Source: DATFVA01 sp963839165 (GTDB lineage: Bacteria > Bacteroidota > Ignavibacteria > Ignavibacteriales > Ignavibacteriaceae). From it: a stretch of 64,000 nt of DNA. Positions 36,887 to 46,573 of the stretch are shown one piece after another. Every line of letters begins with the position of its first letter. Position 1 is the stretch's first letter. The position numbers and the translations under genes were made by a program. The DNA is taken from assembly GCA_963839165.1 (NCBI GenBank), contig CAWIUG010000005.1:744001-808000 (forward strand), written 5' to 3'. The notes beneath the pieces were generated by a model. It ran no database searches, was not told the origin of the DNA, and saw only the letters and a list, made by a program, of their open reading frames with translations.

Positions 36887-39800
36887 TCATAACTTAAATT
36901 TAACCTCTACGTTGTGGTCCTGGCGGTCGTCGATGAGGGGGATTGCTTTGTCGGGTTTATCTTCTCCATTAACTGCTACACTCAGCTGTGCGTCACCCTC
37001 TTTCACCTGGTAAACGGTAATGTGGTAAACGGTATCACGGTATCTGTAGTTCACTTTGTAGGTCTCCCAGCCGGCGGGTATGCAGGGTTCAATGTATAGT
37101 TTGTCGGCTTCTAGCCTTAATCCCAGCAGGGATTCTACAATGAGACGGTAGAGCCATCCGGCTGACCCGGTGTACCAGGTCCAGCCCCCGCGGCCTGTGT
37201 GGGGCTTTACTGCGTAGACGTCGGCGGCAACGACGTAGGGTTCGACTTTGTAGACGGCGATGTCCTCGGGACTCGAACCATGATTCAGCGGCAGAATTAT
37301 CTGCAGGAGTTCCCACGCCCGTTTGTTGTCACCTAAAGCCGCAAAAGCCATCGCCGCCCAGATGGCGGCATGCGTGTATTGCCCCCCGTTCTCTCTTACG
37401 CCGGGAACGTAGCCTTTTATGTACCCCGGGTTTAATTCTGATTTATCGAACGGAGGATCGAGAAGCTGAATTAGTTTGTTATCGCGGTGGACAAGGTATT
37501 TGTCCAGTGCGTCCATTGCCTTGCGCTGCCTGACGTTATCACCGGCGCCAGAGAGCACCGACCAGCTTTGCGCTATTGAATCGATACTGCATTCAGGGTT
37601 TACATCGGATCCGAGCGGCGAACCATCGTCAAAGTAAGCCCTGCGGTACCAGTCCCCGTCCCACCCGCTTCGCTCTATGTTTTTCCGCAATCCCGACGCC
37701 TCTGCTCTGCACTTTTCGGCAAACGCACCATCATCCTGTATTTCCGCAATCTTCGCGAATCGGATCAGCACTTCGTAAAGGAAGAATGCTAACCAGACAC
37801 TCTCCCCTTTTCCTTCAATGCCTACCATATTCATTCCGTCGTTCCAGTCGCCGCCTCCCATTAGCGGTAAATTATGTTCACCGAAACTCAATCCTCTATT
37901 AATGGAGCGGACGCAATGCTGATACAGGCTTCCGGATTCTTCCGCAACGGCGGGAAGGTCGTAATTGGAATCGACGTCGGGGTTGATTGCACGACCTTCC
38001 AGAAAGGGCGCGGATTCGTTAAGCACACCTGTGTCGCCTGTACTTTGTACATACCTGCAGACCGCCAACGGCAGCCAGAGATAATCATCGGAGCAGTGAG
38101 TCCTTACACCACGCCCCGAAGGCGGATGCCACCAATGCTGCACGTCCCCTTCAAGGAATTGCCGGCTTGCGCAAAGTAACAGGTGATTTCTTGTAAGAAC
38201 CGGCTCGGTGTGAATAAGCGACATTACGTCCTGCAGCTGGTCCCGGAAACCGAAGGCTCCGCCCGACTGATAATACCCGCTTCGCGCCCATATACGGCAG
38301 GCCAGTGTCTGATACGACAGCCATCCGTTGGTGAGTATGTCAAGAGCCGCATCGGGCGTTTCTATCTGGACCGCACCCAGGGTTTTATTCCAATAGTTCC
38401 ACACTGCTTCGAGTGCCTTACGGGCTGCTTCGGGACCCTGGAAACGGCGAAGTAAATTACTTGCGTCTTTCTGGTCTCTCCCTGCGCCGAATTTAAAAAT
38501 GATCTCGTATTCCTGCTCTTCTACCAGCTCGAATGAAACTCTTATCGCCGCGCAGGGATCTAAAGCAGCACCTGTATTACCGGAAAGATCAGTATTGGTC
38601 ATACCGGCAGGATTCTTTAGTGAACCGTTTCTGCCGATGAACTCGGTGCGGTCACCGGTGAGGCTGCCCGGTACGCTGTCTGTCTGAAGGAAGACAACTC
38701 TGTTCGTGAATTCTGAATTGTAAGGATTCCGTGCAAATATCGTGGATCCCTCTCGTCCGGTTTTTGTAATAACATGCATCCCTGTTTTTGAACGCAGATC
38801 ACCAAGAACCAGCTCTGCGTAAGCCGTGAATGAAAGCCTGCGGAGCCGGCCTGACTCATTCCGTACTTTTAATACCGAGAACTTGATTGGCGCATCTGTC
38901 GCGGCATATATCCAGAGCTCCGAACGGATGCCGTTTTCTGTATGTTCAAAAACGCTGTAGCCGAAACCATGGCGACTGGCGTAGGCACCGCTTCCCCCGG
39001 CGGGTAACGGTGTGGGCGACCAGTAATGGCCGGTGTCTTCATCCCGAATGTAAAAAGCTTCTCCGCTTGCGTCGCTTACAGGGTCATTGTTCCATGGCGT
39101 AAGCCGGAATTCATGGGCGTTCAAACTCCATGTATAAGTGGGACCGCTTTCCGATACAACAGTTCCGAAATCGGGATTCGCAATTATATTTACCCAGGGA
39201 GCGGGTGTAACCTGGTGCGGAGAAGTTGTAATTATGTATTCACGTCCGTCGGGGGTGAATCCGCCCAGTCCGTTAAAGAAAATCAGATCGGTGCGGGGAA
39301 GAAGGGTATCTTCATTTACCATCCGATGGTTCCGTACCGCTTTGAATCGTCCGGCCGGCGCTTTTTCAGATTTAAGTTTGTTGAGCTGCTCCTCAAGGGT
39401 TCCCCTTTGATCGGAGATGATTACACGGGCAACTGTCTGGATGAGGATCCGATCCTCGCTTGAGATCTGGTCTGACTGTCTTACAAAGATACCGCCGGAT
39501 TTGTCAACCAGTCCGGCTTCTACACCTGCGGTGATCAGCGCCAGAATTTGTTCCTGCAGTAATTGCCTGTATCCGGCCCTGTCTTCATTCCAGATCACCA
39601 GGTCGACTGCTAAACCTTTCAGTCTCCAGTATGAATGGGCCTGGACAAGCTGGCGGACAAGATTTATGTTTTCCACGTCTTCAATCTGCAGCAGTACAAT
39701 AGGCAAATCACCGGAAATAGCATAACCCCACAAGCCTGACTGCCCTCTACGGTTTTTCAGGATGATCTCCGGACCGGCCCGCAGGAAAGAATTTCCGTAG

Positions 39801-41803
39801 ATGATCGAGCTTGCAAGACGCCTGTAAATTTGTGCATCCCCCTCCGAGGCATTTAACTGCCGCAATGTTACCTGGTTGTGCGTCCAGGCAAGTTCGAAAA
39901 CCCTGTTGGCAAGCCGCCTGTCCTGGTACTTATCGATCAGAGCAAGTACAGATTCCCGCGTTTCACCCATTCCATAAACCATATCTACTACGGCGGTTTC
40001 CTCAGGTTCAACGATTAATTTATAACGGATTGAAGCTATGGGATCAAGCACTGAGCCCTGACTGCCCGAAAGAGTGCCGGTATCTTTCATTGCATCGGGA
40101 AAGGCGGTTGTGTTCCCGCGTCCGATGAATTGCATCCTGTCGGTTTCAAAAGAAGTCTTTCCCTCATTCACTCCCCGCCCTGCCATCATATGGAACATAA
40201 ATGGTGTTTGCTCTTCCACTGATCTTGGCCTTCGCGTGCAGATGACCGCGTTCCGCTCCGGGATTATCTCAGTACGCACAAACAGGTTGCTGAATGCAGG
40301 GTGCAGATTGTCGGAGGCAGAAGAGGCAAGAACTACTTCCGCGTAACTGGTAATTTCAATTGTCCTTCGTATGCGTGACCTGTTTGTAAGATGAATTCTG
40401 CGAAGTTCGGTATCGTCCTCAGGAGAGACCACGATCTCCGTATGCATATCAATATTATGATCCCTCCGCCGGAATTCCGCCAGTCCTTCAGAGAAAATAA
40501 CTTCGTATGATTTTGAACGTTTCAGCGTCGGCTGATGCGCGGTCGACCAGAATTCTCCGCTTGCTTCATCGCGGATATAGCAGAATGTGCCCCAGTTGTC
40601 GCGTGTGCTGTCTTCACGCCATCGTGTAACCTGAATATCCTTCCATTTGCTGTAGCCTCCGCCTGCGCTGGTAACCATTACGTGGTACCTGCCGTTTGAC
40701 AACAGGTGTACCTCAGGCACGGGTGTATCGGGATTATCGATTATCTGCATCGGAATTCCCGTATCGCTTGATTTAATGGGAGTATCTATAAGTCCCGCTT
40801 CGTGTGAATGAAATATTGTTGCCCTGGGAATTCTTTCCTGAAGCAGGAGCATGGTAGCCTCCAGCAAAGGATCCGACCTGAATCGCTTCTGCATCTGACG
40901 GTTCAGGATCAGGTATGCAAGGGAGAGTAGACTCATTCCCTGGTGATGTGCCATAAATGATTTAATTATCACACTCGAATTTCCGCGCGGCAGTCGTGAT
41001 TTAGTATAATCCACAGCTTCATAAAAACCGAATTTACCCAGCAAGCCGTCCGCGGCAAGCCTCTGAAGATTCGCGCAAGCTTCCTCAGGATCAATCATCA
41101 AAGCGAGCACAGTGGCATAAGGAGCGATAACAAGATCTTCTGCCAGTCCCCTCTTTAATCCCAGTCCAGGAACGCCGAACGCACGGTACTGGTAATTGAG
41201 ATTAACATCAACGATGTTGTAACCTGATTCGGATATCCCCCAGGGTACGCCGCGGTTTTTTCCATATTCGATCTGATACTTTACAGCGGCCTTATAGGTC
41301 TGGTGCAGCAGCGTGTTCTCGTACGTAGGCATTACCAGCAAAGGCATGAGGTATTCGAACATTGAACCGCTCCAGGAAAGAAGAATGGGATCACCTCCTA
41401 CAGTAGTAAGCAGTCTGCCTAATGCAAACCAGCTTTCCTGCGGCAGCTGACCCTGCGCGATTCCCACAAAGCTGCTTAATCTTGCCTCTGACGCAAGCAG
41501 ATCGTAGTAGCTTGCATCCCTTCGCCTTTCATTCACACTATATCCAACTGAGAGCAAATGACGCGGTTTGTCATAGAGAAAATCATAGTCCATAAGCGAA
41601 AATTTCCCGGCTTGTGCCGCAAGCTCTTCAATGACCGCAATACGCTCACATGCTCTTTCAGCAGCCCGGCGGATTAAACTGTTTTCATCCGGATGCGCTT
41701 CAGGCAATTCAATCGCTGCTATTCCTGCGTAATGTAGGTATTTCATCGCCCGGCATAAAATGTTTCGGGTCAGAAGGATCCGGCGCATTGAGCCGGGGGA
41801 CAA
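36887..41803 (-). CDS. ndvB: C-terminal part of cyclic beta-1,2-glucan synthase (rest of glycoamylase domain, GH94-type domains)
   Basis: This 1638-codon frame is the continuation of the gene at 41709-45569, separated by one frameshift near 41725; the first roughly 25 residues before the shift are not real protein. The glycoamylase-type (GH189-like) domain continues with MDYDFLYDKPRHLLSVGYSV and GGDPILLSWSGSMFEYLMP (about 65-330). Two carbohydrate-binding/GH94-like N-domains follow, then the GH94 catalytic barrel with FGEHNLPLMGGGDWNDGMNM and PLGSDVNPECSIDSIAQSWS, which controls chain length by phosphorolysis. The DNA is visibly richer in GC than the flanks, a sign of transfer. A remnant aldo/keto reductase lies downstream. 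Confidence 0.88.
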   Translation of the reverse strand: MSPGSMRRILLTRNILCRAMKYLHYAGIAAIELPEAHPDENSLIRRAAERACERIAVIEELAAQAGKFSLMDYDFLYDKPRHLLSVGYSVNERRRDASYYDLLASEARLSSFVGIAQGQLPQESWFALGRLLTTVGGDPILLSWSGSMFEYLMPLLVMPTYENTLLHQTYKAAVKYQIEYGKNRGVPWGISESGYNIVDVNLNYQYRAFGVPGLGLKRGLAEDLVIAPYATVLALMIDPEEACANLQRLAADGLLGKFGFYEAVDYTKSRLPRGNSSVIIKSFMAHHQGMSLLSLAYLILNRQMQKRFRSDPLLEATMLLLQERIPRATIFHSHEAGLIDTPIKSSDTGIPMQIIDNPDTPVPEVHLLSNGRYHVMVTSAGGGYSKWKDIQVTRWREDSTRDNWGTFCYIRDEASGEFWSTAHQPTLKRSKSYEVIFSEGLAEFRRRDHNIDMHTEIVVSPEDDTELRRIHLTNRSRIRRTIEITSYAEVVLASSASDNLHPAFSNLFVRTEIIPERNAVICTRRPRSVEEQTPFMFHMMAGRGVNEGKTSFETDRMQFIGRGNTTAFPDAMKDTGTLSGSQGSVLDPIASIRYKLIVEPEETAVVDMVYGMGETRESVLALIDKYQDRRLANRVFELAWTHNQVTLRQLNASEGDAQIYRRLASSIIYGNSFLRAGPEIILKNRRGQSGLWGYAISGDLPIVLLQIEDVENINLVRQLVQAHSYWRLKGLAVDLVIWNEDRAGYRQLLQEQILALITAGVEAGLVDKSGGIFVRQSDQISSEDRILIQTVARVIISDQRGTLEEQLNKLKSEKAPAGRFKAVRNHRMVNEDTLLPRTDLIFFNGLGGFTPDGREYIITTSPHQVTPAPWVNIIANPDFGTVVSESGPTYTWSLNAHEFRLTPWNNDPVSDASGEAFYIRDEDTGHYWSPTPLPAGGSGAYASRHGFGYSVFEHTENGIRSELWIYAATDAPIKFSVLKVRNESGRLRRLSFTAYAELVLGDLRSKTGMHVITKTGREGSTIFARNPYNSEFTNRVVFLQTDSVPGSLTGDRTEFIGRNGSLKNPAGMTNTDLSGNTGAALDPCAAIRVSFELVEEQEYEIIFKFGAGRDQKDASNLLRRFQGPEAARKALEAVWNYWNKTLGAVQIETPDAALDILTNGWLSYQTLACRIWARSGYYQSGGAFGFRDQLQDVMSLIHTEPVLTRNHLLLCASRQFLEGDVQHWWHPPSGRGVRTHCSDDYLWLPLAVCRYVQSTGDTGVLNESAPFLEGRAINPDVDSNYDLPAVAEESGSLYQHCVRSINRGLSFGEHNLPLMGGGDWNDGMNMVGIEGKGESVWLAFFLYEVLIRFAKIAEIQDDGAFAEKCRAEASGLRKNIERSGWDGDWYRRAYFDDGSPLGSDVNPECSIDSIAQSWSVLSGAGDNVRQRKAMDALDKYLVHRDNKLIQLLDPPFDKSELNPGYIKGYVPGVRENGGQYTHAAIWAAMAFAALGDNKRAWELLQIILPLNHGSSPEDIAVYKVEPYVVAADVYAVKPHTGRGGWTWYTGSAGWLYRLIVESLLGLRLEADKLYIEPCIPAGWETYKVNYRYRDTVYHITVYQVKEGDAQLSVAVNGEDKPDKAIPLIDDRQDHNVEVKFKL

Positions 41804-44800
41804 GAAATGTTAATTCATCAAGCGCAGCGCGGCACTGATCAGCAAGCGCACCTGCCCAGTGCTTAATTTCATTATTACTATGTGTTGAATAACTTTTCTG
41901 TATTTCAATACTTAGTGATGTTAATTTTTTAAGATTTAGTGAAAAATCTTCAAGGGTACTGAGCCGGGAATCGATTGAGGAATCAAGTTCCTTCTTAAAT
42001 TGAGCAAGCCTGTTATCCTGAATTCCATCCGCTGCACTGATAAGAATGCTTAAAGTATCGCCTATCCCTTCAAATACCTGCTGACTCACTATTTTTTTAT
42101 CGGGGAGTGATATAATCCCCTGCCTGAGAGTCAGGAGATGACCCATAAGATTTCCGCTATCGACAGATGAAATGTATAGCGGAGTAAGGGGCGTTAAAGA
42201 TCTTGTATCATACCAGTTGTAAAAATGTCCGTAATACCGCTCCAGGTTCTCCATAGTGCTAAAAGTATTCGAGATACGCTCTACCAGTTCTCCTGTTGTT
42301 ATATAACCAAAGTCATAAGCTGACAAACCGGCAAGAAGCGACAATCCGATGTTTGTAGGCGAAGTTCTGTGCGCAACCACCCCAACGGGGTTTTCCTGAT
42401 AGTTATCAGGGGGCAGCCAGTGATCTTCGGGACCAACGAATGTATGAAAGAAGGCCCATGTTTTTCGGGCGATCTCTCTTAAAAATAATTTTTGTGCATT
42501 AGATAGGATTACCTCGTGACGTGTTTGAGGCAGACTGATCCACCAGGCGGCATACGGCGATATAAACCAGAGAACCAATACAGACAAGGCCGCGGCAGGC
42601 AGACTTTGCCCGGTCAATACGAAATAGAGAACCACAGCGATGACGATAGTCGGGGCTATCCACATTTTCCGGAACGAACCGGGCAGAGTAACGCGTATCC
42701 TGCGGTCATGTGACGGATTCCACTCGAGAAGTTTTTTATGCGAGATGATCATCCTCCATAGGGTCCGGATAATTGCATCGAGACTAAAAAACATCTCATA
42801 CGGGAGAGTAATAATCGTAAAGACTGCCTGGGAAAAATGCGTGCCCGTAGACCGCAGAGCCGCAGCGAGGTGCTGACTTAAAAGGACATCCGCCGGTTTG
42901 TTAAAAAAGTCGACCACGGATATGATCAGCGGAGGGATCAGGATTATTCCGATTACCCACAACGTCCAGAACCATGGATCTGAAAGTACCGTCCATCCCA
43001 GGAACAATAACAATGTAAGCGCAAAAGGCGAGAGACTGCGCCGCAGATTATCGCCAATTTTCCATTGAGAAAGCCACGACAACGCGTTTCTGCGCAAACC
43101 ACTGTTAAGAGATGGAACAAAAGGCAGAAGCCATTTTATTATTTGCCAGTCACCCCTGATCCAGCGGTGCCGTCGTTTTACATCCGTAAAATAGTGTGAC
43201 GGATATTCTTCAAATAACTGTACATCACTCAACAATCCGGCTCTCGTATAGCAGCCTTCTATAAGATCATGACTTAAGATCTGGTTTTCGGGAAAACTTC
43301 CCTTCAGGACCTGTTCGAACATATCGACATCATAGATACCTTTACCGATAAATGAACCTTCGCCGAAAAGATCCTGGTAAACGTCAGAGATCGCGCGTGT
43401 ATAAGGATCAATTCCCGGTTCACTTCCAAAAAGACCCGCATAACGTGAGCGATTTGTTCCCGGAAGGCTGACTGCAACCCGCGGCTGTAATATGGCATGC
43501 CCTTCCACCACACATTTTCTTTTAGCATTGTAACGAGGACGGTTAAGCGGGTGAGCCATTGTACCTACCATCTGCCTGGCTGAGTCACGCGGCAGCTGGG
43601 TGTCGCTGTCAAGTGTAATTACGTATTTAACATAAGGCAGAACATCAGTTTTACCGACTATCACAGAGAACCTGTCTTTTAATCCGCCGCGCAGCAATGA
43701 GTTCAGTTCCTCAAGCTTTCCTCTTTTGCGTTCGTAGCCTATCCATTTCCGCTCGCGCGCGTTCCATTGCCGGGGGCGGTGAAACAGAAAGAAATTATCA
43801 CCTTTATATTTTTTATTGAGGTCCTCAATCATTTTAACAGCAAGCTGTAAAAGAGACTCATCCTCCGGAAGTGATTCTTTATCAGCGTCCTGATAATCAG
43901 TGAGCAGGCAGTAGTAAAGATTGCTGTCCTGGTTTCCGAGGAAACGGATTTCCAATGACTCGGTGAGTCCCCTGATATTATTTTCATTAATTAATATTGA
44001 AGGGATTACGATAAGCGCACGCGATTCCGCCGGTATCCCTTCCGAATAATCCATTCTTGGTAAACGGCCGGGCTTCACAATCAATGTGGAAATCCAGTTA
44101 ACAAGGGCGACCGGTAAATTAGCGGCAGCTATAAAAAAGAGAATCCCCAGAAGGACAAGCTGTAAATTATCAAATCCTTTGTCATAAACCTGCTCTAACA
44201 TAAAGGCGATAATGAGGATGGTAAGAAGTATGATTGAACCGCTGTATATCAATAAAGGAACCCTGCCGCTTATTTTTGCTAAAGCCCTAAGTGGGGAAAC
44301 CCGCACCCTGCAGGCCGATTCCAGTTGAGTCAAACCTTTATCTATCAGGTAGTAACCGACGTGTGCGGTAACGGTATCGCTTCCATTTACCGCAATGCTC
44401 TCCTGTGAGAGGCGGATTGCCGTCCGGGCAGTTTCTTCTTCGGAAATCGGACTATGCTTCGCGATTTTCTCTATAACATGGCGGTACTGGTCGCGTGTGG
44501 AGAAATCCATTTGTCCGTAAACACCGCCCGGATCTTTCATCAGGATCTTTTCAACAGTGCTCATCGTTTCAACGAAACTTTTCCAGTCCATGGTTTCAAG
44601 GAAGCGGAGGCTCCCGATACTATTGCTGATGGAGACCTGATCCGCGGCCTGCTGCTGATTTCCCAGCTGTATTAACTCTTCAATATTCTGACCTGAATCG
44701 GAAAGTCTTTGTTCGATCCAAGTCAGGGCAGAAGACAGGGAGTGGCTTAGGCCCTGCAGTTTTCGGGTAAGCTCGGACACGAAAGATGTTGTCATTGGGG

Positions 44801-45569
44801 GGTCTGACCGCGACATATCTGCGACCACCTGGATCAGGTTCTTAGGATCTTTCTCAAACATTTCAATCATATCGTCTGCCCAGGCATCAGCCAGATTACG
44901 TTCAATCCTGCCGGCAGCAACCTTCACGGCAACGCGGCGCAGATTCTCGATGAGTGCCAGTCGCAGCATAATCGGGATTGCCCATAATTCGCCTATTTTC
45001 AGCACTGTTACTGTCTGATAGGCAGATACAAAACGGTTAAGATTTTCCGGGTCCACCCGGCCGTCGCCATGCGATATAATTTCCTGTGCAATATCATAAA
45101 CACGGGGCAGACCTTTCGATAACCCCTGTGAAAGACGGGGTAATTCACGGCTGTAACCTTTGGGCAGGTGTTTTTTGCCGGTACGGATCTGTTCTTCGAT
45201 CAGGTAGAAGTTATCAAGCAGCCATTCCTCAGCCGGTGTAATCGCATGCTTTGCTTTGAGAGATTCAATCAGTAATTCCTGCAATTCAAAAAGAAAAACC
45301 TCATTTTCCGCAAGGCGTTTAAGAAGGACGGGTTCAATTATGATTTGGGATGTTAAGGTATGTGTTTCAGCAAGGAATTTGCCGTGATGCTCCATCTGGT
45401 CGGCGCTGAATAGCTCCGAGCGCATCGGAGGTTCCGCTTTAGCAAACTTTTTAACGAGCGAATTTTCATTAAGCTGCGACTTAAATCGTGATATCGATTC
45501 ATTTATATTCGGTTTAAGTATCTTCATATTCTTCGTACCAATATACCAGTAAAATTGAGATATAAACAA
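41709..45569 (-). CDS. ndvB: N-terminal part of cyclic beta-1,2-glucan synthase (GT84 glycosyltransferase and start of glycoamylase domain)
   Basis: The 1286-residue frame holds a long N-terminal helical domain, several membrane segments (about 425-500 and 830-990) and a GT84 glycosyltransferase core: YVITLDSDTQLPRDSARQMV supplies the DxD motif and RRHRWIRGDWQIIKWLLP the (Q/R)xxRW-like motif. NdvB makes cyclic beta-1,2-glucan from UDP-glucose in the inner membrane. The frame then enters the glycoamylase domain (NIGLSLLAGLSAYDFGYITT) and ends early at a TGA after GDEIPTLRRNSSD. Deleting one base there gives PTLRGIAAIELPEAHPDE in the next frame, as in intact homologues. Together the parts total about 2,900 residues, the normal NdvB length. 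Confidence 0.88.
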   Translation of the reverse strand: MFISQFYWYIGTKNMKILKPNINESISRFKSQLNENSLVKKFAKAEPPMRSELFSADQMEHHGKFLAETHTLTSQIIIEPVLLKRLAENEVFLFELQELLIESLKAKHAITPAEEWLLDNFYLIEEQIRTGKKHLPKGYSRELPRLSQGLSKGLPRVYDIAQEIISHGDGRVDPENLNRFVSAYQTVTVLKIGELWAIPIMLRLALIENLRRVAVKVAAGRIERNLADAWADDMIEMFEKDPKNLIQVVADMSRSDPPMTTSFVSELTRKLQGLSHSLSSALTWIEQRLSDSGQNIEELIQLGNQQQAADQVSISNSIGSLRFLETMDWKSFVETMSTVEKILMKDPGGVYGQMDFSTRDQYRHVIEKIAKHSPISEEETARTAIRLSQESIAVNGSDTVTAHVGYYLIDKGLTQLESACRVRVSPLRALAKISGRVPLLIYSGSIILLTILIIAFMLEQVYDKGFDNLQLVLLGILFFIAAANLPVALVNWISTLIVKPGRLPRMDYSEGIPAESRALIVIPSILINENNIRGLTESLEIRFLGNQDSNLYYCLLTDYQDADKESLPEDESLLQLAVKMIEDLNKKYKGDNFFLFHRPRQWNARERKWIGYERKRGKLEELNSLLRGGLKDRFSVIVGKTDVLPYVKYVITLDSDTQLPRDSARQMVGTMAHPLNRPRYNAKRKCVVEGHAILQPRVAVSLPGTNRSRYAGLFGSEPGIDPYTRAISDVYQDLFGEGSFIGKGIYDVDMFEQVLKGSFPENQILSHDLIEGCYTRAGLLSDVQLFEEYPSHYFTDVKRRHRWIRGDWQIIKWLLPFVPSLNSGLRRNALSWLSQWKIGDNLRRSLSPFALTLLLFLGWTVLSDPWFWTLWVIGIILIPPLIISVVDFFNKPADVLLSQHLAAALRSTGTHFSQAVFTIITLPYEMFFSLDAIIRTLWRMIISHKKLLEWNPSHDRRIRVTLPGSFRKMWIAPTIVIAVVLYFVLTGQSLPAAALSVLVLWFISPYAAWWISLPQTRHEVILSNAQKLFLREIARKTWAFFHTFVGPEDHWLPPDNYQENPVGVVAHRTSPTNIGLSLLAGLSAYDFGYITTGELVERISNTFSTMENLERYYGHFYNWYDTRSLTPLTPLYISSVDSGNLMGHLLTLRQGIISLPDKKIVSQQVFEGIGDTLSILISAADGIQDNRLAQFKKELDSSIDSRLSTLEDFSLNLKKLTSLSIEIQKSYSTHSNNEIKHWAGALADQCRAALDELTFLVPRLNAPDPSDPKHFMPGDEIPTLRRNSSD

Positions 45570-45777
45570 TCGTTTAGGGCATACCTTATCGGATCACACC
45601 TTCACATCCCGGTATTGCGACTGCATTTATATGCTGTTACCATTACCGGAAGTCGCGCCTTGTTTCATACAGTTTAATTTTTTTATATATTATAAATAAC
45701 CATAATGTATTATTTATTAAGGTTATATATTTTTGCTTGAATCCGCACCGCAACATCCAAACGGCTTTTAACTCCCC

Positions 45778-46473
45778 ATGAATAAGAAACTAAAACTTTT
45801 ACTAATTGAAGATAATCGCCTGCTCAGAGAAGGCATTAAGGTTATGCTTTCAAAGCAGAAGGATATGCAATGTGTGGAGACTGTCGGCAACGGTGAAAAT
45901 ATTTCGAATTTACTGCAAAAGCACAAACCCGATATAGTGCTGCTTGATATGGGTCTTCGTAATCGTAACAGTTTGAGTTTGGTGAAAGTGATCAGAAAAA
46001 AGTTTCCATCCACCAAACTTATAGTGATGGACCTGATCCCCGCCCAGGAGGATGTTTTTGAATTTGTTCAGGAGGGGGTTTCGGGATTCATATTGAAAGA
46101 GGCTACGGTTAGCGACTTCCTCAAAACTATCAGGGATGTGTCAAAAGGGCAGAACGTACTCCCTCCTAATATGACCGGATCACTTTTTTCCCAGATTGTG
46201 GAACACGCCCTAAACGGATCAAATCATGCGGTTATTATGGACTCGGTCAGGATGACAAAACGGGAGAAAGAGGTAATCGGGTTTATCTCAGACGGCTGCA
46301 GTAACAAAGAGATCGCGCACGAACTTCATCTCTCAACCTACACTGTAAAAAGTCACGTACATAATATACTTGAAAAACTTGCATTGAGTACCCGGGTGCA
46401 GATCGCAAAATATGTACATGACTCAGGCAAAAAAGAATCAGCCTCCCGGGGAACTTCCCTGATGGATGATTAG
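45778..46473 (+). CDS. LuxR/FixJ-type response regulator 1 (atypical receiver)
   Basis: A 231-residue regulator. The receiver domain (about 4-120) has the acidic pair Glu11-Asp12, the phospho-acceptor Asp57 in IVLLDMGLR and Lys107 in GFILKEA. The conserved Thr/Ser switch residue is replaced by Asp85 (LIVMDLIP). The LuxR HTH domain (about 155-215) is typical: MTKREKEVIGFISDGCSNKE, then HLSTYTVKSHVHNILEKL. It is the first gene of a plus-strand regulatory cluster with a kinase and a second, closely similar regulator. No clear Shine-Dalgarno precedes the ATG. It is divergent from ndvB across 208 bp. Confidence 0.92.
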   Translation: MNKKLKLLLIEDNRLLREGIKVMLSKQKDMQCVETVGNGENISNLLQKHKPDIVLLDMGLRNRNSLSLVKVIRKKFPSTKLIVMDLIPAQEDVFEFVQEGVSGFILKEATVSDFLKTIRDVSKGQNVLPPNMTGSLFSQIVEHALNGSNHAVIMDSVRMTKREKEVIGFISDGCSNKEIAHELHLSTYTVKSHVHNILEKLALSTRVQIAKYVHDSGKKESASRGTSLMDD

Positions 46474-46480
46474 ATCCTAT

Positions 46481-46511
46481 TAAAAGAATTAATCCCCTTT
46501 TCAATCTCATG
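46481..46511 (+). promoter_or_regulatory. Island motif copy 1 (degenerate), upstream of the histidine kinase
   Basis: AATTAATCCCCTTTTCAATC at about 46488-46507 is the weakest copy of the element shared by seven intergenic regions in this island (core CCTTTTTCATCC). It begins 8 nt after the stop of regulator 1 and about 80 nt before the kinase start, so the kinase may have its own promoter. Confidence 0.4.
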
Positions 46512-46573
46512 CATTATTTACTCCAGTAATCTTTCGATGTATTATATCACTGAAAGAAAATAAGGAGTGTGAT

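Noticed and set aside
36887..41803. Second ndvB frame as an independent gene starting at 41803
   Set aside because: The first codons are out-of-frame translation of the upstream gene and the domain order shows it is the continuation of the same protein.
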